From positions 496,001 to 560,000 of the forward strand of contig OY755172.1 of NCBI GenBank assembly GCA_963576735.1: a stretch of 64,000 bases of DNA, in the 5' to 3' direction. The stretch's first letter is position 1, and each line of letters opens with the position of its first letter. The notes beneath the pieces were generated by a model. That model searched no databases. It saw only the letters and a list, made by a program, of their open reading frames with translations, and was not told where the DNA came from. Shown one piece after another: positions 23,019 to 33,131 of the stretch. The translations under genes were made by a program, and so were the position numbers. The stretch is from Bedellia somnulentella (taxonomy: Eukaryota > Arthropoda > Insecta > Lepidoptera > Bedelliidae).

Positions 23019-24296
23019 CGAGGCCACTCAGAAAGTATTGCGAAAAAAGGTTTTAATGTATGAAACACTGGCCGGTTGTAATGTATACTGAAAATATGAG
23101 TCTTTATAAATATAAAAAACTACATTCCAATTTTAAAATTTCCCCCATTTTAAATTGTCGTGTCTTACTGAAAAATGAATCTGAGCCGGGAACATTTTCG
23201 CGCTATGATGACGCTATGATGCTTACGATTTCAAATGTCGCTTAAAACCAGACGAATCATACGATAGACTTCAAATGGCGTTTATGGATGAAGGGCCTTC
23301 CAAGGCAACCGTGTATCGTTGGTATAATGAATTCAAGCGTGGTCGATTAACTTTGCGGGATGAAGAAAGAAGTGGTCGCCCTCTAACGGCTGTTACGGAT
23401 GAAAACGTGGTGGAAGTTAAACAATAGGCGAATAACGTATCTAGAGATTCAACACATTATGCAGATTGGATCAGGAAGCGTTCATGAGATTTTACACGAA
23501 CATCTTCACGTGAGGAGGATAGTTTCACGCTGGGTGCCACACAACCTCACCGAGGTACAGAAACAGGCCCGGGTGGAATGGTGTCGTGATATGATTAATA
23601 AATTTGATGCTGGCTCGTCTCGGCGTGTTTACGACATAGTTACAGGTGATGAGCCCTGGATTTATCAATACGATCCAGAAACGAAGCGCCAGTCGACGGT
23701 TTGGGTATTTCAAAACGAAGCGACCCCTACCAAAGTGAAGAGATCTAGAAGCGGTGGGAAGATTTTGATCGCAAGTTTTTTCAATATGACTGGCTATTTG
23801 GTGTCAATTCCTTTACAAGATCAAAGAAGTATTAACGCAGACTGGTATACTACTAAATGCTTGCCAGTAGTTTTCTCAGTTGTGAACAACAATCGACCAA
23901 AAACAGGGCTACGCGAGCTAATGCTTCACCACGACAACGCGCCCGCTCACACCGCGCTCAAAACGACGGACTTCCTGAACAGCACGCCGGTCAAACTCTT
24001 GGGTCACCCTCCTTACAGCCCTGACCTGGCACCGTGTGACTTCTTTTTATTCCCTAAAATAAAAAATCAACTCAAAGGGATACAATTTTCATCGGCGGAA
24101 GATGCGCTGTCAGTGTTTCAGCGGGCTGTAAATGAGGTGTCTGCGGCGGACAGGAATAAGTGTTTCGAAAACTGGTTTAGACGAATGAAACTTTGTATAG
24201 ATGCTGGTGGAGAGTACTTTGAAAAGATTTAATAAAAACATTTTTACCCATAGAACATTTTTTTTTATTTTCGCAAAATTTACTGAGTGTCCCATG
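23019..24296 (+). mobile_element. mariner-family DNA transposon, inactive
   Basis: 1278 bp between TA dinucleotides (23017-23018 and 24297-24298), with imperfect ~28-bp terminal inverted repeats: left 'cactcag..ttgcgaaaa', right (reverse complement) 'cactcagt..ttgcgaaaa'. Size, TA target and the encoded DD34D transposase agree. The flanking sequence is found unoccupied at about 26114, which confirms the boundaries. Confidence 0.92.
23239..24232 (+). pseudogene. mariner transposase (frameshifted)
   Basis: The enzyme cuts and pastes the element. The N-terminal DNA-binding part is seen in one frame up to ~23415 ('KATVYRWYNEFKRGR', 'SGRPLTAVTDENV'). A shift at about 23405-23425 then moves the reading to the frame of 23399-24232, which carries the linker ('IMQIGSGSVHEILHEHL') and the catalytic core: D1 in 'TGDEPWIYQYDPE', D2 in 'HHDNAPAH', D3 in 'SPDLAPCDFF'. 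There are 34 residues between D2 and D3, the DD34D signature of mariner. The catalytic residues remain, but the frameshift separates them from the DNA-binding domain, so the product should be inactive. Confidence 0.9.
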
Positions 24297-24436
24297 TACA
24301 TGAGATTTAGTCTGACTAATCACTGACTGAGAATACACATCTGAAGCTATCGTAGTGTGGTCACATAACTTGGTATGTGTGACTAGTTTACTTCCCATTA
24401 CTACAATTTAATCACAGCTCATATTCTCACAATATT
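24297..24436. other. Right flank of the mariner; paralogous to 26115-26263
   Basis: About 140 bp nearly identical to the segment after the empty site at 26114, differing at only a few positions. Confidence 0.8.
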
Positions 24437-24582
24437 TGCATAACATAACATAACATAAACGTTCACGCCGAATATCCCCGAAGGGGTTGGCAGAGGTACT
24501 AATACTTCTGAACATCACGTGACTTTTCACCTGGCACGCCATGTAACTTTTTTCTACCAGGCACGCCGAGGGTTAAAAGAAC
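24437..24582 (-). mobile_element. S2 SINE, 3' part
   Basis: Starts with the ATGTT-type tail (seen as AACAT repeats) and breaks off after 'cgtgacttttcacctggc'. It shares the deletion variant 'gacttttcacc' with the copy at 26264, so the two derive from one insertion. Confidence 0.85.
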
Positions 24583-24736
24583 GAACTAAGTTTCGCCCTC
24601 ACGAAGATTTGAATTAGCAATTCTCGTGTCTACCTAGCATTCTCTTAAACCGCTGATGCATCATTCAATGGATCTATGAATCTATTTTGCCTATTTTCAC
24701 TTGTAATAGAATATACAATAATATTATTGAATGATG

Positions 24737-24984
24737 CATACATACATACATACATATACTCACGGCTATAAATCCCTTGAAGCCAGAGCTAAGGAATTAG
24801 AATTTCCTCAGCCACTTTCGGAAAGTTAAGTGGGGAAAAGTTGGTAAAGTAAAGGTTTTAGATGATGGGTCGCCAACCGCATCGCCCGGAAATCCCTTAA
24901 AAGCCCCAATACTGTTAGTCGCCTCTTACGCACACCCACCGGAAGAAATGGGGTAGTGCTATTCTAAGCCGTCACTACACAGCT
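24737..24984 (-). mobile_element. S1 SINE, near full length
   Basis: Tail 'catacatacatacatacata' at left; a 12-bp loss after 'aaatcccttgaag'; 5' end 'ctaagccgtcactacacagc' at right. Confidence 0.88.
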
Positions 24985-25216
24985 AACCAAACCCGCCAAA
25001 CCAGCTAGCAACTCGTAAACCTGCCTACGAAACGGCATCATATTAGATTCCATGTAAATTTACACGGCTATTAACCGACAAACACTCGCTCCCTTCTAAC
25101 TATATCTCATATAAAGGTTGGGCAAGCAAAGAACTGTAAAAGATAACGCTTTTTAGGGTTCGGGGTCAAACATGAAAACGTTGTAGTTTTAAAATGATCG
25201 AACTTTATTGCTATTA
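24985..25216. other. Intergenic; nothing recognised
   Basis: No coding region or repeat identified. Confidence 0.4.
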
Positions 25217-25490
25217 TTATTTCTCAAGACTCGAAGTTCAACGCCGTATATCCCTGAAGGGGTTGGCAGAGGTACTAATACTTCTGAACATCACGTGACA
25301 TCGTCACCAGGTGTTCAGAGTACCCATATTTTGCTTGAATGGCGTAGCCACGTGATAGGGTTCAGGCCTATTGCCGTCTGGTACGAATAAACTGTCACAT
25401 GACTGAAGTACAGCTTAGCCATGTGGGTTTAATCATGATTATTTTCCCTCACTGTTAACAACTTTGAAAATTAACCACATATATGACTTT
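25217..25490 (-). mobile_element. S2 SINE interrupted by TFE copy e
   Basis: Minus-strand S2 broken at 25490 by a TFE insertion. A short continuation ('atatgactttagaaaatac') appears at 25808-25830, just before an S1 that replaced the rest. Confidence 0.85.
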
Positions 25491-25790
25491 TTTAAATCTT
25501 TTTGTTCATGAAAACCTCATGTGGGGATTATTACTAATAAATAAAGAATAAATAAAGGAAAGAAAAATTTCGACACAGGCGGGGATCGAACCCGCAACCT
25601 CGGGTAAACGCCCCGACGCTCTGCCAATTGAGCTACCGTGTCAATTGGCTGCCAGTGCGAAATTCTTCTATCCTTTATTTCTTTTACACGTTAAAGTAGT
25701 GTTTGCGTTTCCTACCTCCGAATTTTTTACTAATTCGGAAGGCCACTTGTCTGCCTTTTCAGATAGAATGCAAATGTTGAAAACGCCTAA
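25491..25790 (-). mobile_element. TFE element copy e (main unit only)
   Basis: 300 bp with repeats TATATGACT at 25480-25488 and 25791-25799. In element direction it begins exactly at TTAGGCGTTTTC, so it contains the leader, full tRNA-like domain and complete 3' end but no inverted 5' block. The tRNA-like domain is flanked by arms that pair with each other ('aaataaagga..gaatttcg' with 'cgaaatttttctttccttta'). Confidence 0.87.
25571..25643 (-). ncRNA. tRNA-like domain of TFE copy e
   Basis: GACACGG acceptor with a CTGTGTC partner, D-arm TAGCTCAATTGGCAGAGC, anticodon stem TCGGG/CCCGA with loop GCGTTTA, T-arm GCGGGTTCGATCCCCGC. All four arms pair, and Pol III A and B boxes are present. Confidence 0.75.
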
Positions 25791-25832
25791 TATATGACTA
25801 ATAATAATATATGACTTTAGAAAATACAAATT

Positions 25833-26073
25833 GCCGTGTAGTGTCGGCTTAGAATAGCACTACCCCATTTCTTCTGGTGGGTGTACGTAAAAAGCGACTA
25901 GCGGTATTGGGGCTTTTTAAGGGACTTTCGGGCGATGCGGTTGGACACCCATTACCAACAACCTTTATTTTACCATCTTTTCCCCATGCAACTTCCAAAA
26001 GTGGCTGAGGAATTTCTAATACCTTAGCTCTGGCTACCCCTTTTAGGGATTTATAGCCGTGTATGTATGAATG
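25833..26073 (+). mobile_element. S1 SINE, near full length
   Basis: Complete copy 'gccgtgtagtgtcggcttag' to a GTATG tail, followed by 'gcgagacaaaaactacgtca' exactly as at 22983. Confidence 0.9.
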
Positions 26074-26263
26074 TATGTATGTGCGAGACAAAAACTACGT
26101 CAGAATATGTTAAGTTCATGAGATTTAGTCTGACTAATCACTGACTGAGGATACACATCTGAAGCTATCGTAGTGTGGTGATATAACTTGGTATGTGTGA
26201 GTAGTTTACTTCCCATTACTGCAATTTAATCACAGCTCATATTCTCACAATATTTGCATAACA
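26074..26263. other. Duplicated segment with the empty mariner site
   Basis: Joins without interruption ('gaatatgttaagttcatgag') the two sequences that flank the mariner at 22983-23018 and 24297-24436. The insertion point is at about 26114-26117. Confidence 0.85.
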
Positions 26264-26628
26264 TAACATAACATAAACGTTCACGCTGAATATCCCCGAA
26301 GGGGTTGGCAGAGGTACTAATACTTCTGAACATCACGTGACTTTTCACCTGGCGTTCAGAGTACCCACGTTCTGCATGGATAGTGTACTCACGTGATAGG
26401 GGGAGGCCTATCGCCGTTTTTGTACGTATACACTGTCACATGACTAAGTACAACTCAGCCATGTGGGTTTACTCACGATGTTTTCCCTCACCGTTAACAA
26501 CCATGATAAATTAACCACACATATGTCTTTAGAAAAGACAAATTGGGGTAGGCCCGACCCAGGATTTGAACACTAGTCGTTTGCACGATAACCGAGTGTT
26601 CTACCCACTGGGCTATCACGGTTGCCAT
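26264..26628 (-). mobile_element. S2 SINE, full length
   Basis: From the AACAT-repeat tail to the tRNA-like head ending 'cactgggctatcacggt'. Confidence 0.9.
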
Positions 26629-27134
26629 AAGTAACAAATATTTGTAGAAGCTTTACAGTCTGGATATCATTGTTGTCCTAACTACGCATGCGGGATACTG
26701 TGTCTAAAACACATAAAAACAATTTAAATGAAAACTATTTTGTATACCAAATGTGCATAAGAATTTACTGGTAAAATCCAAGAATTATTATTAAAATTTT
26801 CGAAAAAGTATTTTAAATTCGTAAACCGGGAAAAGCGTAAATATATTTTTATTTTTACACTTAGACCTCATTCCAAAAAATCAAACAGCTACTAATTAGC
26901 ACAACTATAGAATCAGGTCTATAAAGAGGGACGCGGGCGAAGATTGTTAAATTGTGGTGGAAATACCATCATCGGTCTTTCGTTACTTAATATTTATCGC
27001 ACTCCAAGTTCTGTCTTCGGGTTTATACCTATTAGCAAAGGTTGTAATATTCTTATGATATACAAGAGTTGGTTTACTTATCTCAACGAGACCGAACTAT
27101 TAGTATATGAACGCGTAATTTATATACATATACT
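26629..27134. other. Intergenic; nothing recognised
   Basis: A 66-codon plus-strand frame at 26944 has no recognisable features. Confidence 0.4.
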
Positions 27135-27265
27135 CATATACTAACATAATATACTCAAGGCCATACATCCCAAAAAGGGATAACCAGAGCTTTAGAGTTA
27201 GAAACGAAGATGGTACAAAAAATATCGTTGGTGATGGGTCTCAACCGCATTGCCAAAAAAAAAAC
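27135..27265 (-). mobile_element. S1 SINE fragment, diverged
   Basis: Tail-side part with 'ccaaaaagggataaccagag' and 'gtgatgggtctcaaccgcat'. Confidence 0.65.
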
Positions 27266-27351
27266 TTAAGTTACTAAATTATATACATTAATACAAAAAA
27301 AAAAAATTATAAGAATTGTAAGATTTAGATAGGTTTTAGGATTTCTGACGC

Positions 27352-27500
27352 GTGTCGAATAAAGAAATTCCTAAGGTGTTAATCACAGTACTCATATTTA
27401 ATTAAAAAACTTATTTCTTTTACTTTTTAGTAATTGATTATTTATTTTCGGTTATTTTTTCAACTTTGAAGTGGGTTTTCTTTTTGTAATTTTTTTTTTA
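27352..27500 (+). repeat. Repeat shared with 42264-42420
   Basis: Begins 'cgcgtgtcgaataaagaaat' and ends 'gaagtgggttttctttttg'. The related copy is bounded by 'aaccgacttc' and 'gaagtcggtt' in inverted orientation. An unclassified small repeat. Confidence 0.6.
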
Positions 27501-27596
27501 TTTCACGAGTTTTAGAGATGGATAGCTTTCAAAGATGCCTCTCGGATAAAGAAGCGACGGTTACTGTATTATTCTTCGTATTTCCGGTATTCCTAT

Positions 27597-28152
27597 TGTT
27601 AGACTTCAGGATGTTATAATAAAACTTCTAGTCTTCCAGTGAACTCTGTATATTTCTTATGTACAAACTATTCACGATAACCTCAAATACAAGTTGTTCA
27701 CACTTCAAAAGCCAGAAACCGAATCCCGTCAGTTGGTGTAGTCAGGGTATTTATACACACGTGTAAACAACTTTCCCCTTCTACACAAAAACACTTTATT
27801 TTAACTAATTTATCTAATTTACTAAATTTAAAGCATTATAGTGTTATGGAAATTCATTAAATAAATAGAAATGATTTTACAAAACATAATACCAAGATAT
27901 AATCATTGAATATAACTTTATATATAATATAGACACTGAATATTTGCAATGATAACAAATCCATTTCAATTAATCAAACTAATGTCTTTTAACTATGAAT
28001 AATCATAATATAATTATAAATGATTTGAGAAAACAGTAATACTTAAAAATAAATATTAACATATAAGTTTACCCTCAAATAATTGATGGCACATATTACA
28101 AAAACACAATTTCAACAACATCTGCTGACCAAAATATAATTAGAACCTTACA
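27597..28152 (-). repeat. 3' LTR of the LTR element
   Basis: 556 bp. In element orientation it starts TGTAAGGTTC and ends GAAGTCTAACA. It contains a TATA box (TATAAATA, on the complement around 27750) about 150 bp before its end. Confidence 0.92.
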
Positions 28153-28344
28153 TTCGTCCATCCTGACGACGTGTATGACCCCATACACGACATCAAGTGA
28201 TAACCTTACATTCGGTCTGACATGCCTATATACAGTTACTAATCTCGAGCCTATTGAATGATGATTGAATATGAAATAATCATACATAATAATGTGATAA
28301 CAACGTTCTCAAGCTTTACGATACACATACTCCATAACTTATTT

Positions 28345-29210
28345 AAAATTACTGATCTCTAACATTTCGAGGTACATAATATCAGATAGTAAATCAACAT
28401 TCTCGAACATTTCGAGGTACATAATATCAGATAGTAAATCAAAATTCTCGAACATTTCGAGGTACATAATATCAGATAGTAAATCAAAATCCTCGAACAT
28501 TTCGAGGTACATAATATCAGATAGTAAATCAAAATTCTCGAACATTTCGAGGTACATAATATCAGATAGTAAATCAACATTCTCGAACATTTCGAGGTAC
28601 ATAATATCAGATAGTAAATCAACATTCTCGAACATTTCGAGGTACATAATATCAGATAGTAAATCAACATTCTCGAACATTTCGAGGTACATAATATCAG
28701 ATAGTAAATCAAAATTCTCGAACATTTCGAGGTACATAATATCAGATAGTAAATCAAAATCCTCGAACATTTCGAGGTACATAATATCAGGTAGTAAATC
28801 AACATTCTCGAACATTTCGAGGTACACAATATCAGATAGTAAATCAACATTCTCGAACATTTCGAGGTACATAATATCAGATGGTAAATCAAAATTCTCG
28901 AACATTTCGAGGTACACAATATCAGGTAGTAAATCAACATTCTCGAACATTTCGAGGTACATAATATCAGATAGTAAATCAAAATTCTCGAACATTTCGA
29001 GGTACATAATATCAGGTAGTAAATCAACATTCTCGAACATTTCGAGGTACATAATATCAGATAGTAAATCAACATTCTCGAACATTTCGAGGTACATAAT
29101 ATCAGATAGTAAATCAACATTCTCGAACATTTCGAGGTACATAATATCAGATAGTAAATCAACATTCTCGAACATTTCGAGGTACATAATATCAGATAGT
29201 AAATCAACAT
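28345..29210 (-). repeat. 45-bp minisatellite, about 19 units
   Basis: The block AACATTTCGAGGTAC recurs every 45 bp from 28361 to 29171 with no length variation. Units differ only at a few positions (AACATT/AAAATT/AAAATCC, CAGATAG/CAGGTAG, TACATAAT/TACACAAT). Because 45 is a multiple of three, at least two minus-strand frames stay open. One gives a 15-residue repeat 'MYLEMFENVDLLSDI' over 282 codons (28339-29187). No start context or upstream domain supports translation. Confidence 0.95.
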
Positions 29211-29343
29211 CAATCTTAAACCTAACATCTAATTCAATTCACGTGATAATACATATATAGACGTAATAAATAAAAGCGCATTTTTTTTTTAAATAGTAAA
29301 TTAATTTCGAAACAAAGATTTTACTAGCATAATATAAAAGACA

Positions 29344-29592
29344 TCAATTATCCGAAACATCAGAGCTATTGCCATCGCTTGCATCACTACTGGTCTCATC
29401 AGGTTCATCATCGTTAACGCTAAGAGCAGCTATGTGTATCCATGGCTGCATTCGTGAAACGGCAACAGTGGTTTTGCGCTTATTTTTCATGCCCTCTGAT
29501 GAAAATGGGTGCAGGTTTAGAGCGGCAAGTAAGAGACGACTTTCGGTTATTAAAGTTATAATTAGAATAAATGACAAGACAAGAATGAACAT
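29344..29592 (-). CDS. Small hypothetical frame in the LTR element (signal-anchor-like N-terminus, acidic tail)
   Basis: 82 codons: a hydrophobic first ~27 residues ('MFILVLSFILIITLITE'), a basic stretch ('GMKNKRKTT'), then an acidic, Ser-rich C-terminus ('DDEPDETSSDASDG'). It lies between the internal copia-type LTR start (29693) and the minisatellite. I do not recognise it. It may be a chance frame in old LTR sequence; no Kozak or homology evidence. Confidence 0.25.
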   Translation of the reverse strand: MFILVLSFILIITLITESRLLLAALNLHPFSSEGMKNKRKTTVAVSRMQPWIHIAALSVNDDEPDETSSDASDGNSSDVSDN

Positions 29593-29679
29593 TGATTGAT
29601 GATTGGCTTTGAGTGAACATCGTTTGAATGAAGGAATGATTGAATGAATTGGATATTTGTAAATATATATATACTGTTA

Positions 29680-29705
29680 TACGTATATTCCAACAGTCCC
29701 CCTCA
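29680..29705 (-). promoter_or_regulatory. Internal polypurine tract and LTR-like start
   Basis: On the minus strand 'TTTGAGGGGGAC' is followed at once by 'TGTTGGAATATACG' and a TATATATATA run. A G-rich polypurine tract directly before TGTTGGAATA is the usual 3' end of copia-group internal regions. It sits about 110 bp after the RNase H stop, where a copia 3' LTR would be expected, and 1.5 kb inside the outer 3' LTR. Confidence 0.7.
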
Positions 29706-29812
29706 AATATTCAAGTATTTACACAATTAGAACTGAAAGTAATTCTATAATTAATTCAATGTTTCATTTGACAATAAGATCACTTTTATTATTTTAAGAT
29801 TAACTACTTACT

Positions 29813-30664
29813 TTAATTACTATTATAAAAATCATATCTAATTTCACAATTTAAATTAATTTCAATAAACTTTGGAGTATGTACCATTTTCGTGAAGATA
29901 TCGGCCAGTTGATTTCCTGTGGAAATATATTCCAGCTTTATTACTTTGTTAGTAATTTGTTCACGAGTAAAGTGGTACTTAACATCGATATGCTTCGACC
30001 TTATGTGATTGGTCGGATTATAAGCTATACTAATACAGCTATTATTATCCTCAAATATAATAATTAGCAATTTTACTGAAATCAAAATACTATTTAACAA
30101 AGATTTTATCCAAGTCGCTTCTCTAACTGCTTCAAATAAAGCCATATATTCAGCTTCCGTTGAGGAAGCAGCGACAGAGTTTTGCTTTCGCGTATTCCAC
30201 GATATTGTACAATTATCGAACAATTTAAAAACATGTCCAGTTGTACTCTTTCTGTCAGTTATGTCGCCTCCCCAATCAGAATCTGCATAACCAACCAGCT
30301 GTTTATAGTTACATTTTACATAGGTGAACTTTAAATCAACAGTGCCTTTTATGTACCTCAATAGATGTTTTAAGCAATTCCATAACTCCTCATTATTTTT
30401 ACTTTGATATCGACTTAGAATACCTATTGCTGCACAAATGTCTGGCCGCGTACATAGCATCGCATACATAAGACACCCTATGACATTTTTACAAGGTGCA
30501 TCATAATGTGCATCTGAACTTAAAACTACATGATCTAACTTTGATGGAAATGGTGATTTTGATGGATTACAACCACTCATGGAATACTTGCTCAAAACAC
30601 TTTTTAGGTATAAAGATTGATCCAAAGTTAACATACATTCAGTTCGTTCTATCTTAATGCCCAA
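29813..30664 (-). pseudogene. copia-type pol: end of RT and RNase H
   Basis: 283-codon segment starting in the RT 'GIKIER' region and continuing through the RT connection ('CTRPDICAAIGILSRY') into RNase H. RNase H residues are visible in 'GYADSDWGGD', 'SSTEAEYMALFEAV' and 'FEDNNSC', and the typical copia end '..LADIFTKM' follows. It degrades the RNA strand during cDNA synthesis. It is separated from the upstream segment by single-base length changes in an A run (~30715) and a T run (~30670), so the full pol is not read in one frame. Confidence 0.9.
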
Positions 30665-30676
30665 AATAGTTTCACT

Positions 30677-32359
30677 TCATTTAAATCTGTCATACAGAAT
30701 TCTTGCATTAAACGTTTTTTTTTTATATAAATGCATATTTTGTTCACTTTTTGTACAAATTAACAGATCATCTACATAAAGAACAATGTATACATTTTCA
30801 TTCATACTATTTTTATTAAAAATATATAAACAAGGATCGACCTGTGAATGCTCAAAACCGATAGCCTTAAGAGTATGATCGAAACGTTCAAACCAACACC
30901 GAGAAGATTGTTTCAAACCGTACAATGTCTTATTTAATTTACAAACTTGATTAGGACTCGCTGAAACGCCCTTTGGCACTTCCATATAGATGTCCTCTTT
31001 AAGGATTCCATTTAAAAACGCGGTTTTTATATCCATATGATGGGCATGTAAGTCAAACTGATTTGCAAGTGCTAAAATGAATCGAAAGGTTGTAATACGT
31101 GCTACTGGAGCGAACGTTTCGTCATAGTCCTGTAAGTATTGTTGTGTGAAGCCACGGGCGACTAGTCGCGCTTTATACCGTGTAGGCTCACCCAACTCAT
31201 TATTTTTAATTGTAAAAACCCATTTAGAACTAATAATATTGAGATTGTGAGGTCTTTCTACAAGACTCCATGTATTATTACTATTAATAGACTCTATTTC
31301 ATTTTCTATTGCTTTTAACCATTTACTAGTATCATCTCTATTAAAAATATCGTCATAATTATAAGGTAACATTAGATTTGCTGTAAGTGATAGATAAGAG
31401 CCAGGATCATCTAATTGTTTATAATCAATTGTGGGCAAATTTTGAATTCTTTCACTACGTCTCAGTTTGCTAGATGAAGGTCCAGCTTCCGAGCTCATGA
31501 GGGGACTACCGTGTTTGTTGCCTATTAACTTTGCCGATTCACTATCGGGTTTATTAAATTCGGCGGGAATTTCAACTCGCACCAAATTGTTGACAGGTCT
31601 AGAGGATTCGAAATTCAACTCGGCAAATACAACATCCCTTGCAATTAGGAACTGATAATTTTCTACATTTATTAATTTATAACCATTTCTGTCGTAACCG
31701 ACTAGTATGGCTTTAAATGACTTTTCATCAAACTTCGACCCCTTTGTTTTATCATGAACATATGCAGTAGAACCGAATATTTTTAAATGATTAATCTTCG
31801 GTGTTTTATTATGCCACATTTCGTATGGTGTTTTATTATTAGGAAGCGCTTTTGTGGGCAGTCTATTCGTTATATATGTAGATGTTAATATAGCTTCACC
31901 CCAATATGACTTATCTAACTTCGTACTTGTAACCAATGTTCGCGCCATTTCGGTTAACGTACGATTCATGCGCTCTGCGACACCATTTTGCTGTGGCGTG
32001 TATGGTACAGTTAAATGATAAGTTATCCCCTTGCAAACACAGTAATTTTTGAACTCATTAGACAGATATTCTCGCCCATTATCACAATACAAATTAGTTA
32101 CTTTGAAGTTAAATAGATTCTCACTCTTAGCTACAAAATCTTGAAAACATTTAAGTACCTCTAACCTAGCATACATTAAATATGTAACAGTATAATGCGT
32201 AAAATCGTCAATAAAAGTTACAAAATAATTTTTATCGTCGATAGTAGTAGGCTTAATCGGGCCGCATACATCAGAGTGGATAATAAACAATGGTCGGTTA
32301 TTATTAGTCTTATCTTTACTTTCAGAAAAAGGTAATCGAGCCGAGTATGCAAGGCTCAC
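30677..32359 (-). pseudogene. copia-type pol: integrase and reverse transcriptase
   Basis: 560-codon frame. The integrase core has D30 ('IHSDVCG'), D93 ('YCDNGREY') and E129 ('NGVAERMN'), the DD35E pattern, followed by the family motif 'PNNKTPYEMWH'. Reverse transcriptase covers about residues 365-555 with 'SKWVFTIK', 'YKARLVARGFTQ', 'MDIKTAFLNG', 'LYGLKQS' and the catalytic YVDD at 528-531. Integrase joins cDNA to the genome and RT makes the cDNA. A frameshift at ~32350 ('CILG' in the upstream frame, 'ARLPFSES' in this one) separates it from the zinc-binding part of integrase. All catalytic residues visible are intact. Confidence 0.92.
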
Positions 32360-33131
32360 ATAACTCGTCCGTAGGTATCACAATATTATCAATAATTTTA
32401 CAGTCGCGTTCATCAACTACATTTTTTTTTAAAATATTAAATTTTTGTTTATTTAAATGGCCAAGTCGACCATGCCACAATTTATATTCTTTTAAACTAT
32501 CTTGTTGATTTTCAGAAGCTATATTTAAATTACACTGAGATTTATTAATTGGCAAAGTAATACTAAATAAGTTATTTATATTCTCCCCATACATATAACA
32601 TTTATTTTCTTTGCTAAATATTTGAACGCAATTATTACCAAAAATAACCGACATACCAGTCTGCTGTATGCGATTTACCGATAATAAATTATACCTTACC
32701 TCTGGTGAATACAAAACATCATCGATTGAACCAAAAATTCCTAAATTTGTTGTCACCTCTATTCTCCCTTTACCGAACGCAAGTATCGAAGCTCCATTTT
32801 TAGCAACACCGATCTTTATGGGTGTAGGTAGTTGCATGTAGGAAGTAAACACATCCTTAACATTCACAATGTGATCTGTCGCTCCAGAATTTGTTCGTCG
32901 TGCGCTGCGCACTCGGTCATGTCGCTCACGTAACACCGCCAACTCCTTCTCTCGAACCAGCTCCCTGGCGCGGTTGAGCTCTTGCTCGACCACTGACAGC
33001 ACTCGCTGGCTACGGCTCCGGGAGCGTCGCACAGGGCTTCTACTGCGCGATGCATGGGCAACTCGGGATCTATGCCGAGTGCGGCTCCTAGAAGGAGTCT
33101 CCAAGCGTCGCTGTTCATTCTCTCCTTCCAT
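32322..33131 (-). pseudogene. SR-rich gag-like leader fused to copia protease and integrase N-terminus
   Basis: ATG at 33131 in good context (ggacaATGG). Residues 1-~75 are unlike copia gag: an arginine/serine-rich stretch ('RSRSPVRRSRSRSQR') and a charged helix ('ELNRARELVREKELAVLR'), encoded by GC-rich DNA (32890-33125) inside an AT-rich element. At 'RSARRTNSGATDHIV' it enters copia protease, where the expected catalytic Asp of D-S-G-A reads Asn. It continues into the GAG-pre-integrase region with the zinc-binding 'WHGRLGHLN..CEPC'. Capsid and zinc-knuckle domains are missing. The frame ends at 32322 through a frameshift. Confidence 0.8.

Noticed and set aside
28345..29210. The regular 45-bp array as a CRISPR array
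   Set aside because: Units are contiguous near-identical copies with no variable spacers.
28359..29228. Second long frame across the 45-bp array
   Set aside because: A by-product of a repeat unit length divisible by three; reported as a property of the minisatellite only.
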